From positions 3,844,001 to 3,908,000 of the forward strand of contig NC_133123.1 of assembly GCF_033568475.1 (NCBI RefSeq): a DNA stretch of 64,000 nt. The letters are read 5' to 3'. How positions within the stretch are numbered: position 1 is the first letter of the stretch; every line of letters begins with the position of its first letter. The notes beneath the pieces are model-generated. The model was not told the origin of the DNA and did no database searches. It saw only the letters and a program-made list of their open reading frames with translations. The position numbers and the translations under genes were made by a program. This DNA is from Henckelia pumila. Lineage: Eukaryota > Streptophyta > Magnoliopsida > Lamiales > Gesneriaceae. This document shows positions 11,324-24,709 of this stretch, one piece after another.

Positions 11324-13971
11324 TGAAACGACCCTAACTCTATAATAAATAAATATGCGGAAATTTTTTTTTTTTTTTTACTACTAGATAAAACATGTAC
11401 ATATATGCCCATACATATATGCACAGAATAAAATATTTAAAATAAATACAAGACTAAATAAATAAATAATTAAATACTTAAATAAAAGGCATTCTTTAAA
11501 TTAAATAAATATCTGAGTCAACCCTATAGTTTAAAATATACTGCATAAATAAAATAATTAAAAGGTGTGCATGCACTAAAAATATTTAATAAAATATCCA
11601 AAAACATCAACCCAAAAAAAATATAAAAAAAATGTATCATGACATCATGCACGGTGACTCAGAAACTGTCACGGTCACGGGGCTACTGCAGCACGGCTCA
11701 TACATCCTCACCACCGGTAGGAGTAACCTGTTCCTCTACGTACTCACCTGCACCATATCAGTGTAGTGAGCCTAGAGGCCCAACATGCATACTAACAAGG
11801 GTTTAAAATAATTTAAATCAATTTACTACTAATACATACATATACATGAATGAGCATGCTTAAAAATTAATAACATAAATTACATAAATAAACATACATA
11901 ACATACATAATATCATACATACATAAGTTGTTGAGCATTTATTTTCTGAACATCGAATGGTCCTATCCGTAAGTGTGACCCATAGTGCGACTGATCAGTC
12001 TAAGAAACCATCGTACGAGGCTGGTGGCGAACCACCCATACATAAATGGCAGAAAACTGCCCATACATAAATGGCAGAAACTGCCCATACATAAATGGCC
12101 ACACTACTTCAATTTCCACCTAAAATATTTTATTTGCTCAACCATAGAAATTAAATCATATCATAAAAATTGATTTCATGAATGCATGTACTTAAATAAA
12201 TTGTGTGTCCTTCATATATATTTAATTTAATTTTCTTACTAACATATAAATATTAAAATAACTTAAATGCATAAAAATAATTAAATATATAATCAGGACA
12301 CATGCAATTTTCTCATGGATGGTTCTGGACTGCTGGCCCTACACTCAATCCCATTAACTTAACTTAAGACTTGGCCCATAAATCAACCAAAGCCCATTAA
12401 GACTAACTTAGGCCCAATAACACTGTCCCTGGCCCAATGGGCCCAAAAGCCCAATATCAGGCCCAATAATTTTCATGGGCTCCCAAGCCCATAAAAATTT
12501 CTGGCCAACTTAAAAATTTAAATAAAATTTATTAAAAGCCCAAAAATAAATAAAATAACCCAAAATAATTTAAAGTAACCCAAATAAATTAAATGGTACT
12601 AATTAAATTTTTTTGGGAATTTAATTAGTCTATTTAACTCCTAATTAACTTAAAAACTTAAAAATAAAAATACCCAAGCCCAATTAAAATAACCCGGACC
12701 CGGACCCACTTAACTTAACCCATATTATTTTAGACCCGACCCGGACCCAAGACCCGACCCGGAACCATCAGAAACCCTAGACCCGAACCCTAGCCTCCCT
12801 CTTGACTTCGGCCGTGTGCAGCAGCCATTCTATGGCTGCTGCCGGCCTGCTCCGGCCGCCCCTGGCCGGAGCGTCGCCGCCCGGACGTAGCCCACGTCCG
12901 GGCGGACCTAACCTGACCAGGCCCCAGCCCCCATGCACGCCCAAACCAGGAACCCGAAGCCCCTGAACTCGAAGCCCTAGCCTGCGCCGTCTGCACCCTT
13001 CTTGCTTGAAACCCTTCGGCCGAGCCCTTCCCAGCCCAAAGCCCTGCCATGGCTCGATCCTTAGGCACCCTAGGACCTTACCTGACCGAACCCCCAGCCC
13101 CGAACCAAGCCATGCCAACAAAATTTTCGTGAATCATGAACCATGCGTGCAAACACAACCTTTCAACAAGTTTTCTGAAAAATGGTTAAAGATTTCGATG
13201 CCTACCATAGCCTACATATTATACACTGATATAATGTTAAAAAGGGAAGAAAAACCATGCCTTGCACCGAAAATGAGGATTTAACACGCGTAGGACGGAC
13301 TTCGGGACGCCGGGACGACGATGGCTTGCTTGGAACCTTCGAAAATGGCTATGGAGTCTCCTTGAAGGTTGGATCGGTGAGGAAGAAGGTGATGGGGGTG
13401 AATGACGGCTGCTAGGAGGAACAATGGATCGGCTAGTTGGTTTTAGGGTTGATTAGGCTTAATTTTGTATTAATTAAGATATAGGTTAAATAATAAAATA
13501 AAAAGGTTTTTAAGATAATTAAAATACAAGTTAACTCTTAAATAAACCTTTAGAAATCTGATAATATAAAATAAACTCGAAATAATAATTTAGGGGAATT
13601 TTAAAAATACTAAAAAGTCAATATTTTGACTAATTTTGGATAAAAATGACTCCTAAAATTAAATAAAATTAAATACTTAAAATTTTGAGATAATAAAACT
13701 CAAAGTAATATTTTAAGGCTCCAAAAAGGCTCATAAAATAATTTGGGTGGAAAGTTGTCATCTCGTCCGTCCACGGTCCCGTCTACGCGATTAAATAATA
13801 AGAATACTAAAAATCATAAAAATCACTAATTATGGGTTAAATGCTTAAAAATAAATTAAATCATGCATAAATAATTCACCTAATTATTTAACCCATAAAT
13901 CATAAATTTAAATAATTAAATATCCTAATTATGCAGGCGGATTTATGTAATTAAAAATACCGGGTGTTACA
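11324..13971 (-). repeat. 5' LTR of Tekay-like copy 1
   Basis: The 2648-bp partner of 3840-6489. It should hold the element promoter. The tandem CCCATACATAAATGG units are at 12032-12101. Confidence 0.95.
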
Positions 13972-13976
13972 TATAC

Positions 13977-14092
13977 GGTATATGGTTCGATAATGATTAC
14001 TCAAAACAGATATTATTTAACACGAGGGCTGCGGTAGAATTGGTCATTAAGATTTTTTTTATTGTCATTTGTCTTGACATACCTCTTCTTTA

Positions 14093-14123
<31 letters not shown>

Positions 14124-15530
14124 CAAAAAAAACAGAAAGAAAGAAAGAAAAAGCCTTCAAAATTTAAGCAAATAAATACATTCTTTAAACATAAAGATTA
14201 AATTTAATTTACGTGATGCATAATTATTCACTCAAGTAAACTTCATATATCTTTACTAAACCCCAAAGAAAAATCATATTTGATCATTTTAATATATTTT
14301 CAAATTTACCCTTTATCATTTTTCATTATGTTTAATAATGGAGGTCCAAAAAAGTGGATTTTTTATTCAAAAATTTCCCACATTTTGTTCCACTATCCTT
14401 ATTATTCTAACCACTATCACATTATCCTAATATTTAAACAAAAATTATAATCAAATTCAATTTTATAAATAATATATATTTTATGAACATGCAACGCATG
14501 TGCTCCGTATACTAGTATAAGGGGTGGGTTTTCGGTATATCGCATCAAAAATATTGGTATGAAAAAAATTAATTCCGATATACCGATATCGAAATTCTGA
14601 AATTTTAGTATGGAAAAAATACATTTTAATACTGTATAGAAACTAGAAAAAAATCGATTTACCAAAAAAATGTATATATATCAAAAAAAATTCGATATAA
14701 TATTTCAAAAAGTCGATATTTTGATATTGTATCTCAGCTCTTAGTATCCATGATATCTTCCATTTTTAGTGCCTCCGTTTCTTTTTTTCAAATTTAAATA
14801 TCTTAAAAATAAATATAACAAGGAGAAAAATAATAATATTTATGTTTTAACAACACAAGCATTGCATGTGTGAATGCATCAAAACTGAATTGGGCCCCAA
14901 GTTAGTAAACCTATTTTCATTTTTAAAAAAAATAAAATTAAAAAGTAGTCTTTGGTCTTTAACAACTCAATTAATTTCATATTTATCTTTTCATCATACG
15001 GATATGTTTAGTTTCAATTTAAAAAATCTATAACTTTAAACTCCGTGTAAATAGCAAATTACTTTAATTTGGTTTCCATTATACCTTTCTAATTAAATTA
15101 AAAAAACAAAAAATAAAATAAAATAAAACATCCTAATCAACGTTTGGATTTTATCAAAAACAGAACCAAAAAACTTTTCGGATTTCGACGAGCCAACTGA
15201 TTTCTTGTTCTCTAGCTAGCAAACGTGGTTCCGGGGCAATTTAAACGTATTCCACATTTTTTTCTTTTTCAAATCATAAACCATGCCCCACCACATATTT
15301 TTACACGATAATAATTATATATAGCTTTTGAATCAACAATGTTTCAAGCAAATGCAATCATGATTCATGCATCTAAGTTTTTCATGTACATCAATGACAA
15401 ATTATAATAAAACACCAAGTTAAATTTAATAGCAAAATGTGCAAACCAACTTATTTTACATCATTACAATTGTTGGATTGTACATCTACATCCAACTTAT
15501 TTAGTCCAAAAACAAGATTAGCACAATATA
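13977..15530. other. Intergenic, no gene seen; simple repeats and probable old MITE
   Basis: Contains an (AAAAC)n microsatellite with GAAA units at 14092-14150. A GGTATA/TCGATAT-rich patch at about 14517-14745 has ends AAGGGGTGGG and a nearby repeated AGTAT, suggesting a decayed hAT-like MITE. No coding potential is supported. It ends at the 3' side of the first pectin methylesterase gene. Confidence 0.5.
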
Positions 15531-15630
15531 TATGACGCCTTTTTTAATTAAGACATCATTAAGTATTGCCAACTTAAACTCAAAACTCATATCAAACATC
15601 AAGAAACCAACATCGATCATGATATATCTT

Positions 15631-17545
15631 CTAGATCAATCCTTCGGTGTAAGACACGCCAGTGGAACCCAACCAGTCCCCGCCCTGAATCAGTTCCTTC
15701 ACTGTGAATTTCATGGCGTCGGACGATTTGGTGATGACATGATATCCAGGCCACTGAACCCTCTTGCTGGTTCCAGCTCCAGCTCCCTGGTTCTGGTACT
15801 CCCCATAATACAAAGTCTTGAGCGCAAAATCCCCGTCCCACTTGGCCCATCCCGCCGGGTCTACGACGCTGCCGATGTTCGACTGCATCACCACAGTCCT
15901 CGAGTACTCCTTCCATGGACGTCCGAGGTAAGTGGGGAAGGAGCTTTCCACTGGTTGGAGGTCACTACTCGAGATGATGTCACAGCCTTGGATGGAAGTG
16001 CCCGTGTTCTGATTCGGGTCGGTTCGGCCTTGTGCCGTGACCATGTTTTGCTGGTTCGCCATTGGTTTTCTGGCTGCCAGTTTGCACTTCTGGAACACCA
16101 CTGCTGAGTTGCCGAATATGAAGTCGACGGTTCCCGTGATGTAGCTGTCTTTGTAAAACTGACGTTGGGAGTGTGCGTATAGTGTGTCTTGGAAAGCGTC
16201 GAGGCGGCAGCGGTTTATGACGGATTTATCGGCGCCTAGGCGGAGTGCCACTGCCTGGTGCATCGCCGCCCCGGCTGTGTTTTTTATGCCTATGTCTTGT
16301 AGTATAAATCCATCTCCAACTGCGGCTGCAATAATAGTAGCTTATGTTAGAAAACTAATAACATTTTTCAGTTACCATGCAAAACGGATTCAAGTGATTG
16401 ACTCTGTTTTGGACTAGCATGTTTTTCTGCCAAACGCTTTTTGAACTAGTCTGTCACACAAATTGTGACAAATTTAGTGTAGTTTGCAAGCTATTGCATT
16501 AATCCGAGGGTGCATGCGTACCGAAAGGTAGTGGTCGCGAATTCTCACGAAAAAAAAAGGGATTGATTAATTATTTACCGAGGGTGGCGGAGTTGAAGGT
16601 AGTGGATCCACCGCCTACACTGCGATCACCGGTGATGGTTGTTGAATCCATGCCATCTCCGACGATCATCAGATTCTTCTTGTTGCTGGCCACTTCAACA
16701 TTCTCCTTGTAAGTTCCCTTCTTAACGTAGATCACGTAACGGGTATTGCTATTGGTCGGGGCCGCTTTCACTGCTTCTGAAACTGTCTTGTAATTACCCG
16801 ATCCATCTTGGGCAACGGTTAAATCAGCTTTTATCGCCTTGGCCGATTTCTCCAGCAATATCTTGTCCATTGTGGTGATCCATGGAGGTAGCAGCATCCC
16901 TTCAAGTGCAGAGAGTAATGTAAACTCCGTGTCAGGCTCTGACACCGTCGCAAGAACCGCCAAAGAAGCCCTCGCCCTCAAGATAAGGTCTTCAAGAAAG
17001 GTTTCCATGGATTTTCTTGAAGAATTTTTGAGCCCATCAATACATGTAACATGATTAGTGAGCACTCCACTCAGCCATGTTCGTGCATCCGCACGAGACA
17101 TCTTGGTTCCATCCCTGATAGCTTTGATTGAATCAAGAACCCGTTCAAAGGACATGTCTAATAGCTCGAGGCAATCAGAAAGAGCCCCCTGTTCGGTCTG
17201 CTCATTCATCTGATTCCTCAGATTTCTGGCATGAAAGGAAGCGTTTTTCATGAGATGGGCTTCCTTCACCAACATTTTCTGCAAGATGTCCGTGGTTTCT
17301 TTGGCTTCAAAACCACCGGACGCGACTTGAGAAACAAAATCTTGGCAGGTTTCAGGATGCAAAGCTCGCTGGCAGATATGTGAAGCATTAATCAAAACGT
17401 CGTTTTGGGTTGTTTTGCTGAGATTTGAAGCAAGAAAAACAGCTGAAACGAGTAGCGCAACAACGGCTAAGGAAATGTAGAGGAACTTGCAGATGAACAT
17501 GGATTTTTTGGGAGTATTGAGCAGAGGTTCAGTAGTTGAAGCCAT
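15631..17545 (-). CDS. Pectin methylesterase with PMEI pro-region (paralogue 1)
   Basis: Two exons, 16579-17545 and 15631-16325; donor CTCG|GTAAAT and acceptor TTGCAG|CCGCA join in phase 1 to give 553 residues. The N-terminus has a short cytosolic leader and a transmembrane/signal-anchor helix (about residues 20-42). A PMEI-like four-helix domain with conserved cysteines (HICQRALHPETC) follows, then the catalytic domain. The catalytic set is visible: QAVALR, QDTLYAHS, DFIFGN and YLGRPWKEYSR. The enzyme removes methyl esters from homogalacturonan in the wall. The linker before the catalytic domain reads TTMDKILLEK and lacks the RRLL/RKLL-type cleavage motif found in the paralogue at 35199-36937, so processing and secretion may differ. 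Intron length is 253 nt. Confidence 0.95.
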
Positions 17546-17596
17546 ATTCTTGCTATGTTTCGCCTCCTGCCTGCTGCTAATTGCTTTCTACAGCTG

Positions 17597-17603
17597 CTTT
17601 ATA
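17597..17603 (-). promoter_or_regulatory. Probable TATA box of PME paralogue 1
   Basis: The minus strand reads TCTATAAAGCAGC about 52 bp upstream of the ATG. The other PME gene has TATAAAGAAGCAGC at a matching distance (36979-36985). Conservation between the two otherwise diverged upstream regions supports it. Confidence 0.6.
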
Positions 17604-20600
17604 GATGGACTATGGGGATAAGGGTGAATAAATTACATCCTAATTGAGTATCAGATTACTCTTTAATTATTTCTAAAGGGTAATTTTCAGCAGTTAGTAC
17701 TATATTCATATATCACACTAAAATTTGAAAGTTTTAATTTAAAAGCGTATTATGTTGCCATTATGTGATTGAGATTTTATATATCATAGTCATTGTGTTT
17801 GAATGAATAATAATTACAGGTCACTGAATAATATTTTTTTAATAAGAGCAAAGGGAGCAAAGCCGCCATAGTAGTTATAATTAATGGCACGTTTTATATC
17901 CAGGCCGGTGCCCTTCACGGATATTAATATATTATATCATAAATAATTTTGGTTTTTTTTAAGTATTTCATTTAAATCATGGTATTTTTTATAACTTAAC
18001 TAGATGATAAAAACATAATTTTAAATATTACAGTATGTATAGAATTAATTATTTGAATACGCATAAATGAGTAACAAAAATGTACAAATTGTGGTGGATG
18101 ATATAGGATTCTACAAGCTAAAAATTGAAGATAATTCAAACCAAAAATTGAGTTAAATGTAAATAGTGTAGGTTGTGGAGTATTTATGAATATAGAAATC
18201 AATTGAGTTCAAATTTGTATAAATTGAGTTAACTTTAATAATTAATCAGATACGTGTTTATTTTATATCGGCAATTACCGTTCTAAGACAAGTGTCAAGT
18301 GTGGATATGGAGACACAGAATATCAATCACATGGGTAAAATAATAAAATACTAGCATTGGAACACGCGTTACTTGTTTGTACCATCATAATCTTATTCTT
18401 TAATTTATTTTTGTTTTCTAAATATTTGTAATTAAATTATAAATTAAAAATATTTGTAAAAAAAAAGATAAATAAAAATTTAGAAAAAAAAAAAACCAAT
18501 TAAGGGTATTTATTGTATTGACATATTAAAAAAAAGACTCATAAAAAATTAGTTACTATTCAGCTCTTCCCTTAATCAATAGTCCTTAATCAATAGACAG
18601 ATAAAAGGTGTTCCTCGCACGTGATTTCTCAGCGGATCAAGCGCAGAAGATGTGATCACTATTTTTTTTAATATAAAGAAAAATATTAGTATATTTTTTC
18701 CCAAAAAAAAATCATTTGAAATGATTATATTATATTTGGGATATTTTTAGAATTATAATTATAATAATATTATACAATATTTTTTGAAGAACGTGCGTGT
18801 GTATAATGTTTCTTCGAAAATGAAGCGGGTATACATAACATATTTTTTGGTGGTGAATAATTCTTTTTGTTAAATTTGAAAATCATATTAAAATTTTAAA
18901 TATTTTAAAAAAATTATAATATTTGTATATATTACGAAGGATATGATTATTTAATTTAATTCAAAAATATAGATATTTTATTATGATAAATATAGATAAG
19001 ATGTAAATTTATTAAATAAATTTAATGATATTTTGTATAAAAGAAATATATAATATTTTGTATTTTGAGGAAAAAAAATCGTATTTTTGATTTTAAAAAA
19101 TCAGATATGACACCTAAGTTAGTTATTTTATGTATTGTAAACATAATTATGTAGTATGATATAGATAATTAGGAACAATAATTTAAAAAACACGAATTAT
19201 TTTTAGATTTAAATTAAAAGCGTATATGATGGTTTAAACTTCATGGAAATCATCAAGCAAGAAGGTGATTGATAGTTTTAATTCCGAGGGATTTTCTTTA
19301 GATCCTCCATTTTAAATTCATCATTTTAAATAGAAAAAATTACTTTTTTGAATATATTTGTCACTTTGCGATTTCGATCCTTTATATTTTTAGATTTCAG
19401 TTTTAGTCCGTTATTTTTATTTTTTTGGTAATTTTAGTCTGTTTTTCTTGATGTGGCGCTGTTGTGTCACCAATGCACTGATGATGTGGAGCTAACGTGT
19501 ATAGTGTCACGTAACTATTTTCGAATAAAAATGACTAAAATTGCCAAAAATCAAAACATGCAGGACTAAAACTGAAATATAAAAATATAGGTGATCAAAA
19601 TCGCAAAATAGTAAACATACATAACCAAAATTACAGTTTTTTTTTAAATATATTGACTTGTTTGAATTATCAACATTAATTTAAGTAGAATTTTAATCGA
19701 GAATGACAAGATCAGTGGCCCTAGGAAATAGATAGATCGACTTTGGTCTAGCACATGCTAGTGGTTTTGCGAATATGCTATAAAGAATTGTCAAGATCAG
19801 TGGCCCAAAAAATGAAGAAACGACATTTTGGCTAAAAAAAGATTTTTGTTTAGTCGCACTGGAAAGAATTGGTTAAAAGGCAGCTAGAATTTTCGTAGAA
19901 TTTGTGTGTGGGTTTTGTTTTCAAAAAACAACATTTCCTATACATTGTAAACACAAAGTAGATGACTAATTTTTTAAGAAAAAGACAGAGATTAGTGAGC
20001 ACGCCACTCAGTATCATTTTATCTATATTACATATAAAGTAAGAGTCTTTTAGTGGTCTTTTAATATTTTTATTTTTAAAAAAACTCATAAAATTATCAA
20101 ATTGTAAAAAATAAATAAGTAGATAAAATCACATACTTGAAAAAATTAAATTTATATTATATGCACACATAACATAATATTTGTATATAATGTTACACAT
20201 ATAATGTGTGTGCAGTGTGGCTAGTTTATATATTATTCCAGGGATTTTTGGTTATACTTTTTTTTTTATTGCTGTTTTTTTTTATATCCCGATTATTGTA
20301 CTTAATATTTTATTACATTAACAGAGACTTCGAGAGAAAAAAAATTAAAAAAAAAAAAAAAACAACAACAATAACAGCAGCAACAATAACAAAGGATACC
20401 CGAAAATCCCTTTCAATCTAATGGAATATGTACAAAAATTGAATAATATCACCTAGCACGGTAGCATTGAAAATGCGGCCATAAAAATGAGCAATATATA
20501 TGTCGAGAAATATTTTATTTTACTATAGCAAGTGGATCCTTATCCTTTCTAGACATGACAAAATAAACAATAGAAGGTAGTTGGTTTGGCTATTATTTGC

Positions 20601-21041
20601 CTTAAATTATATTATATTATTATACTAGTGTCAATCGACCCTGGATTTTTTCTTCTCATTTTTTTTTTACGGTTAAAAGCTTATAATTTATTAAGATGAA
20701 AATAGTTACTCAATTACAAGTTTAATCAACCACAAAAGAAAAGATACATGCTCCCACACAAAATGAGAGGAAAATGAAAAAGCAAAAGCAACAATCAACT
20801 AAGTCACCCGATTAGCCGACCTCCGAACGTGAGATAGGTAAATTGAATCATATACATATAACGTGGTTGTGTATGTATATCCCAGAAAATTAAAATATCA
20901 ACAAACATTTATATTGTAATAATCATAATAATAATATACAATGACAAAATTAACCGATATTATTGTCATTGGTTGAGTCTCTTATTCAAAATTTCGTCAC
21001 TTTAGTTAGTAAATTTAATTATTTCGAGGTTGACTGCTATG
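17604..21041. other. Intergenic upstream of PME paralogue 1, no gene seen
   Basis: AT-rich sequence with poly-T/A runs (20255-20285, 20340-20362) and a CAACAACAATAACAGCAG simple stretch near 20363-20390. The foldback element at 19338-19645 is listed separately. No coding frame here has recognisable protein features. Confidence 0.5.
19338..19645. mobile_element. Foldback MITE-like inverted repeat
   Basis: The arms are imperfect inverted repeats: TTTGCGATTTCGATCC at about 19372 pairs with GGTGATCAAAATCGCAAA at about 19592-19609, and inner segments (TAGATTTCAGTTTTAGTCCG versus GGACTAAAACTGAAATATA; GGTAATTTTAGTC versus GACTAAAATTGCC) also pair. The middle is a GC-richer loop (about 19450-19510). 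No clear target duplication was found. Confidence 0.65.
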
Positions 21042-21046
21042 ATTAC

Positions 21047-21687
21047 TGATGCGAACATCATAAAATGAATGCCCCGGGGGTGGGCTTAGAAAATTTTAGA
21101 GAGTGAGTGTGTGCTAGAAAGTGATCGTGCTCTCTTTCGGCCAGGCGTAGGAGCCTGGTATTTATACATGCTGACCTGACTCTTTTATGATTATCCAGTA
21201 TGGCCTAACTGACAATTTTTATTGTGATAGGATGGTTATCACGTGTGATTAGATACCCCGTAATACTAGGAGGAACCCATACCGTGACAGCGTGATTCAT
21301 AATGATTTGATTTGCATTAAAAGTCTGCCACACGTAAAAGAGGTATGAGCTTCATTTTATATAAAATGACCTTGGGCCCACTGAGTATTACCGGCCCCTG
21401 GTTTCCGGATACTTATCCTTGCATCTGTAGGCCCCTGAGGGAGCTCCTGGGTCCCCGGTTTACAAGTCGATCCCGGGCCCATCACCCGGGAGGGAGTCCC
21501 CTGAGGGAGCTCCTGGGTTCCCGGTTTACAAGACAATCCCGGGCCCGTCACCCGGGAGGGAGTCCCCTGAGGGAGCTCCTGGGTTCCCGGTTTACAAGAC
21601 AATCCCGGGCCCGTCACCCGGGATGATGCTGGGTTCCCATCTTGCAAGATGACCCCGGACCCATCGTCTGGGCATGCCAGGATAACA
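21047..21687 (-). repeat. 3' LTR of Tat element
   Basis: 641 bp, with three ~66-bp tandem units (CTGAGGGAGCTCCTGGG...) at about 21435-21630. A minus-strand TATAAATA is at 21159-21166. The internal flank at 21688 reads, on the minus strand, GCCGGAGGTGTAG, the presumed purine-rich PPT. Confidence 0.92.
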
Positions 21688-22076
21688 CTACACCTCCGGC
21701 AAATAGTCGGGCTAGAACTTGTTTCGCTGTCCCGAGAGATTAGTATGGCCCTTCCCCGGTGGTCCTGTGCAACACACTGAGCTCCACGTCAGCCCTAGAT
21801 GCTTTGTAGTACGCGTTGTCAGAGACTTTGTCAGAGGTCGCTTTAGCTTCCCAAGCACGCTTTGCACATCTCTTCCGTTTAATTCAAAATGGACGGCTCA
21901 GATTGCCCAGACCTTTTATTAATACTCCAATACTCGTGTTTTCGCTTCACCTCCTCATTGTCTCCTCTTTCTCGCGCGATTGCCTCCGATCATCTGTCCT
22001 TCACTCCAAATTCTGTCATTCGTCTTCCGCACGCTCTCACTCGCCTCGTAACTACGTAAGTATCCTTTCTTCCTTC

Positions 22077-24493
22077 ATGTCTACTGGTACGTCTTCTACC
22101 TCCGGGGCAAATGCCAAAGGCTCGCCCAGAGACGAAGAGCCTAGCGGTGACTCGAGCGATGCTCGTTCCGCCTCGGCTCTTCCTTCCCGACCTCGCTTTT
22201 TTAGAAAAACGTCTCACACCAAACACTCCGTGGCCTCGTCCTCCAACGCGAGGGGAAAAGGAAAAAAGAAAGTGCGTAACCCCCTCCCCCTTGCCTCTAT
22301 TCCGCCAACCCTAGGATGGTTCACCCATCTTCCCAGCACCTTGTCGCAGGGGGCGGCGGAGGAATTGCGTAACTCGGGAGAAATCCCCCTATCTTATACC
22401 TTGTTCTGCCCCTTATCAGGGAGCACACCCAATACCCCCCCGTCGGGTTGTTATACCTTTTTTCGGGATCAAGTCCGTAGCGGTCTTCGCTTTCCTATTC
22501 CTCCCTTCTATCTGGCGGTTGCCGATTTTTTCCGAGCTCCGGTTAATAAATTTCATCCGAACTCCTTCCGCATTATGGCATCCACCTACATTCTTTTTAA
22601 AATGCACAACTTATCCATCACCCCCCTCATTTTTCACTACTTTTTCTCCTGCCGTTTTAACGAGGGGGCCTTTTCTTTGGCCGCCCGGCAGAATGCTCGC
22701 TTTCTGTCCGATATCCCTTCTTCCCTGAAGGGCTGGAGAGAGAGATACTTCTTTATCCGCCCTCCGGTCCCCTTCTCTTTTAGGATCGGATTTTTGTCCA
22801 GCCTTCCCCCTCAACCTGAACTCCCTGAAAACTATAGGGTTGAGGAGCCCTATGTTCGAAGCCTGGCTTTAGTGGGCAGCAAAAACTTCTCTTCCCCTGT
22901 CTTTTTCACGCCTGAGAATTTGATAGCTTACGGGTTGAGTACCCGGGTGGAAGATCCCCTTAACCAGGTGATCGATGCTTATGGTGCTCCGGGAGCTCAA
23001 CCTGGTAAGTTATGGTTCTCTTCCTGTCGTTTGTTTTGATTTGTTTATTGCATCCTATCCCTAATATATTGCTTTCTTATGGCAGATTCGTCGGACGTGA
23101 TGAGAGAGGAATTTGCCCAGCGAGCTAGAGAAAGGCAGGCTGCCAAGGAGAGAACCAAGGCCTTAGCGGAAAGGCGGAAAAAAGCCAGGGAGGAGGAAAA
23201 GAGTCGTGCTGTCCCTTCCAGCCCTCCCCGCTTGTCGGCCACTGTATCAGTGCCCCCGCCCTCGGCTTCTCTCCCCCCTGCTTCTCTCTCACTCCTCCCT
23301 GATGGAGCTTTGGTGGATACTGTACCAGCCTCCTCACATACCTCCTCTCAACCCAACCCACCTCTATCGGTTGAGGATTTGGAGGATGAAGTTCCGCTTT
23401 CCCGGCGAAAGAGGAAGGCCCTCCGGGAACCTGACATGATCATTCTGAGCGACCCGGAGGACACTACTGCTCCTGTCTCTTCTTCTCCAACTCTTCCGGA
23501 AAATCCCGACAAGTCTCTAGCCTCGAACTGGGACATCCCCTCGGCTAGCATGGAGCACCTGGGGTGCGCTTGGGGGAACCGAGTAAATTCCTCTACCTGG
23601 AACTCTCGATTTCCCCTATTCCTGTCAGGGACCACCTCTTCGAAGGCTGCAGCGGTCCAAAGTCTGCTTTCGCCCGAGGAGAGAACATCTCTGTCAGTGC
23701 GGGGTGCTACCTCCAAGTTCTCCGAAGGCTTATCCCATGCCTATACGGTGAGTACAGGTTCAATGCCTTATTTCTTTCCTTGCTTCCTTTGCCTTATCCC
23801 ACTTTTGTCCCGCAGGGCCTATGCATGCTGGCCAGTGCTCTGGAGGAAACAAACTCCGTCCTCCACCGGGAAAGAGAAAAAACTCATTCTTTCGAGGAGC
23901 GCATGGCCCAGCTTCGCCTTAATGCCGCACAGCTGCAGGGGATGCATGACGCAGAGGTTGGTGCTCTGCGCTCGGCCCTGGAGAGCTCCCGGGCGGAAAC
24001 TTCCTAGGCCCATGATGAATGGCAAAGAAAACTGGCTGCCGCCCAAGAGATTCATCTAAAGGCGTCCCAGGCTCTTCAAAACCAACTGAGGGAAGCCCGA
24101 GAGGAGACTAGCAAGGCTTTGGCCTTATCGGAGGCTGCCCGGCGAGAGACGGAGATGCATCAAGCTGCGATTGAAAAAATTCAAGCAGGGCTGGTTGCCG
24201 ATTGGACAGAGGCGGGCTTGTCTCGCCTACTAGCTGAGGATGCCGACTCCTCATTGAAAAAGCAGCTGATGACCGAGTCTCAGTGGAAGCAAGCTTTTCT
24301 AGCCTCAAAGGATTTCAAGAAGATGGTGATAGACCAATCCTTTGACTTCTTTGCTCAGGGTTTCGACCTATGCTCTGTGCAATACGAAGAGGCCGGGTTA
24401 AGTCAAGAGGGAGTCCCGGACATCCACCGAGCTATTGCATCCCTGCCCTCTTCTTCTGCGACCGGGGAAGAGACACCTCCTGAAGAGAAGTAG
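22077..24493 (+). pseudogene. Antisense gene of the Tat element (putative gypsy-type transposon/Transposase_28-like), spliced, one nonsense codon
   Basis: Runs opposite to gag-pol, between pol and the 3' LTR. My model has three exons: 22077-23004, 23086-23747 and 23816-24493, with introns CCTG|GTAAGT...TGGCAG|ATTCG (81 nt) and ACG|GTGAGT...CCGCAG|GGCC (68 nt). The exons sum to exactly 756 codons. The N-terminal half contains the globular block PIPPFYLAVADFF...FNEGAFSLAAR typical of the plant 'putative gypsy type transposon' family. The C-terminal half is Glu/Lys/Arg/Ala-rich coiled coil interrupted by a low-complexity Ser/Pro region. An in-frame TAG at 24005-24007 (about codon 594) breaks the coiled coil; the frame continues openly to TAG at 24491. 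Function of this family is unknown. Confidence 0.8.
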
Positions 24494-24709
24494 AGCTAGT
24501 GCCCGAGGCGTGTCCACATTTCTTGGGTTTTTTCTTGGTTTCTTTGTAAAAAACATTGGGTAATGAATATTATGTTCATTTGATTTTCTTCGGCTTTCTG
24601 TCCATTTGCATATTTTGATTTCCCTGTTGAATAGCATATCGTGTGGATCATCTAGATTCCTATGTCTTTGTGAATTACCACGGTCCTTTGCATACGTGGG
24701 CTCCGGCGG

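Larger units (their letters stand above)
3840..13971 (-). mobile_element. Full-length Ty3/gypsy element, chromovirus Tekay/Del-like (copy 1)
   Basis: A complete 10.1-kb LTR retrotransposon bounded by TG...CA LTRs (TGAAACGACC...GGGTGTTACA on the plus strand) and a perfect 5-bp target duplication TATAC (3835-3839 and 13972-13976). On the minus strand the order is 5' LTR, PBS, gag, protease, RT, RNase H, integrase with chromodomain-like tail, PPT, 3' LTR. The LTRs are 2650 and 2648 bp; I see one substitution (near 5194/12676) and a 2-base difference in a poly-T run, so insertion is very recent. Pol is fully open; gag has one frameshift. Tekay/Del placement rests on the long LTRs, initiator-Met PBS and chromodomain-like C-terminus, and is an inference. 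Confidence 0.95.

Noticed and set aside
15617-16417. Plus-strand and alternate minus-strand frames overlapping the PME exons
   Set aside because: Shadows of the PME coding strand; the PME exons have family motifs and clean splice sites.
23564-24007. A frameshift or extra intron near 23580 in the antisense gene
   Set aside because: A second frame is open here, but using the donor at 23748 and acceptor at 23815 the original frame joins correctly and totals 756 codons, so no frameshift or 46-nt mini-intron is needed.
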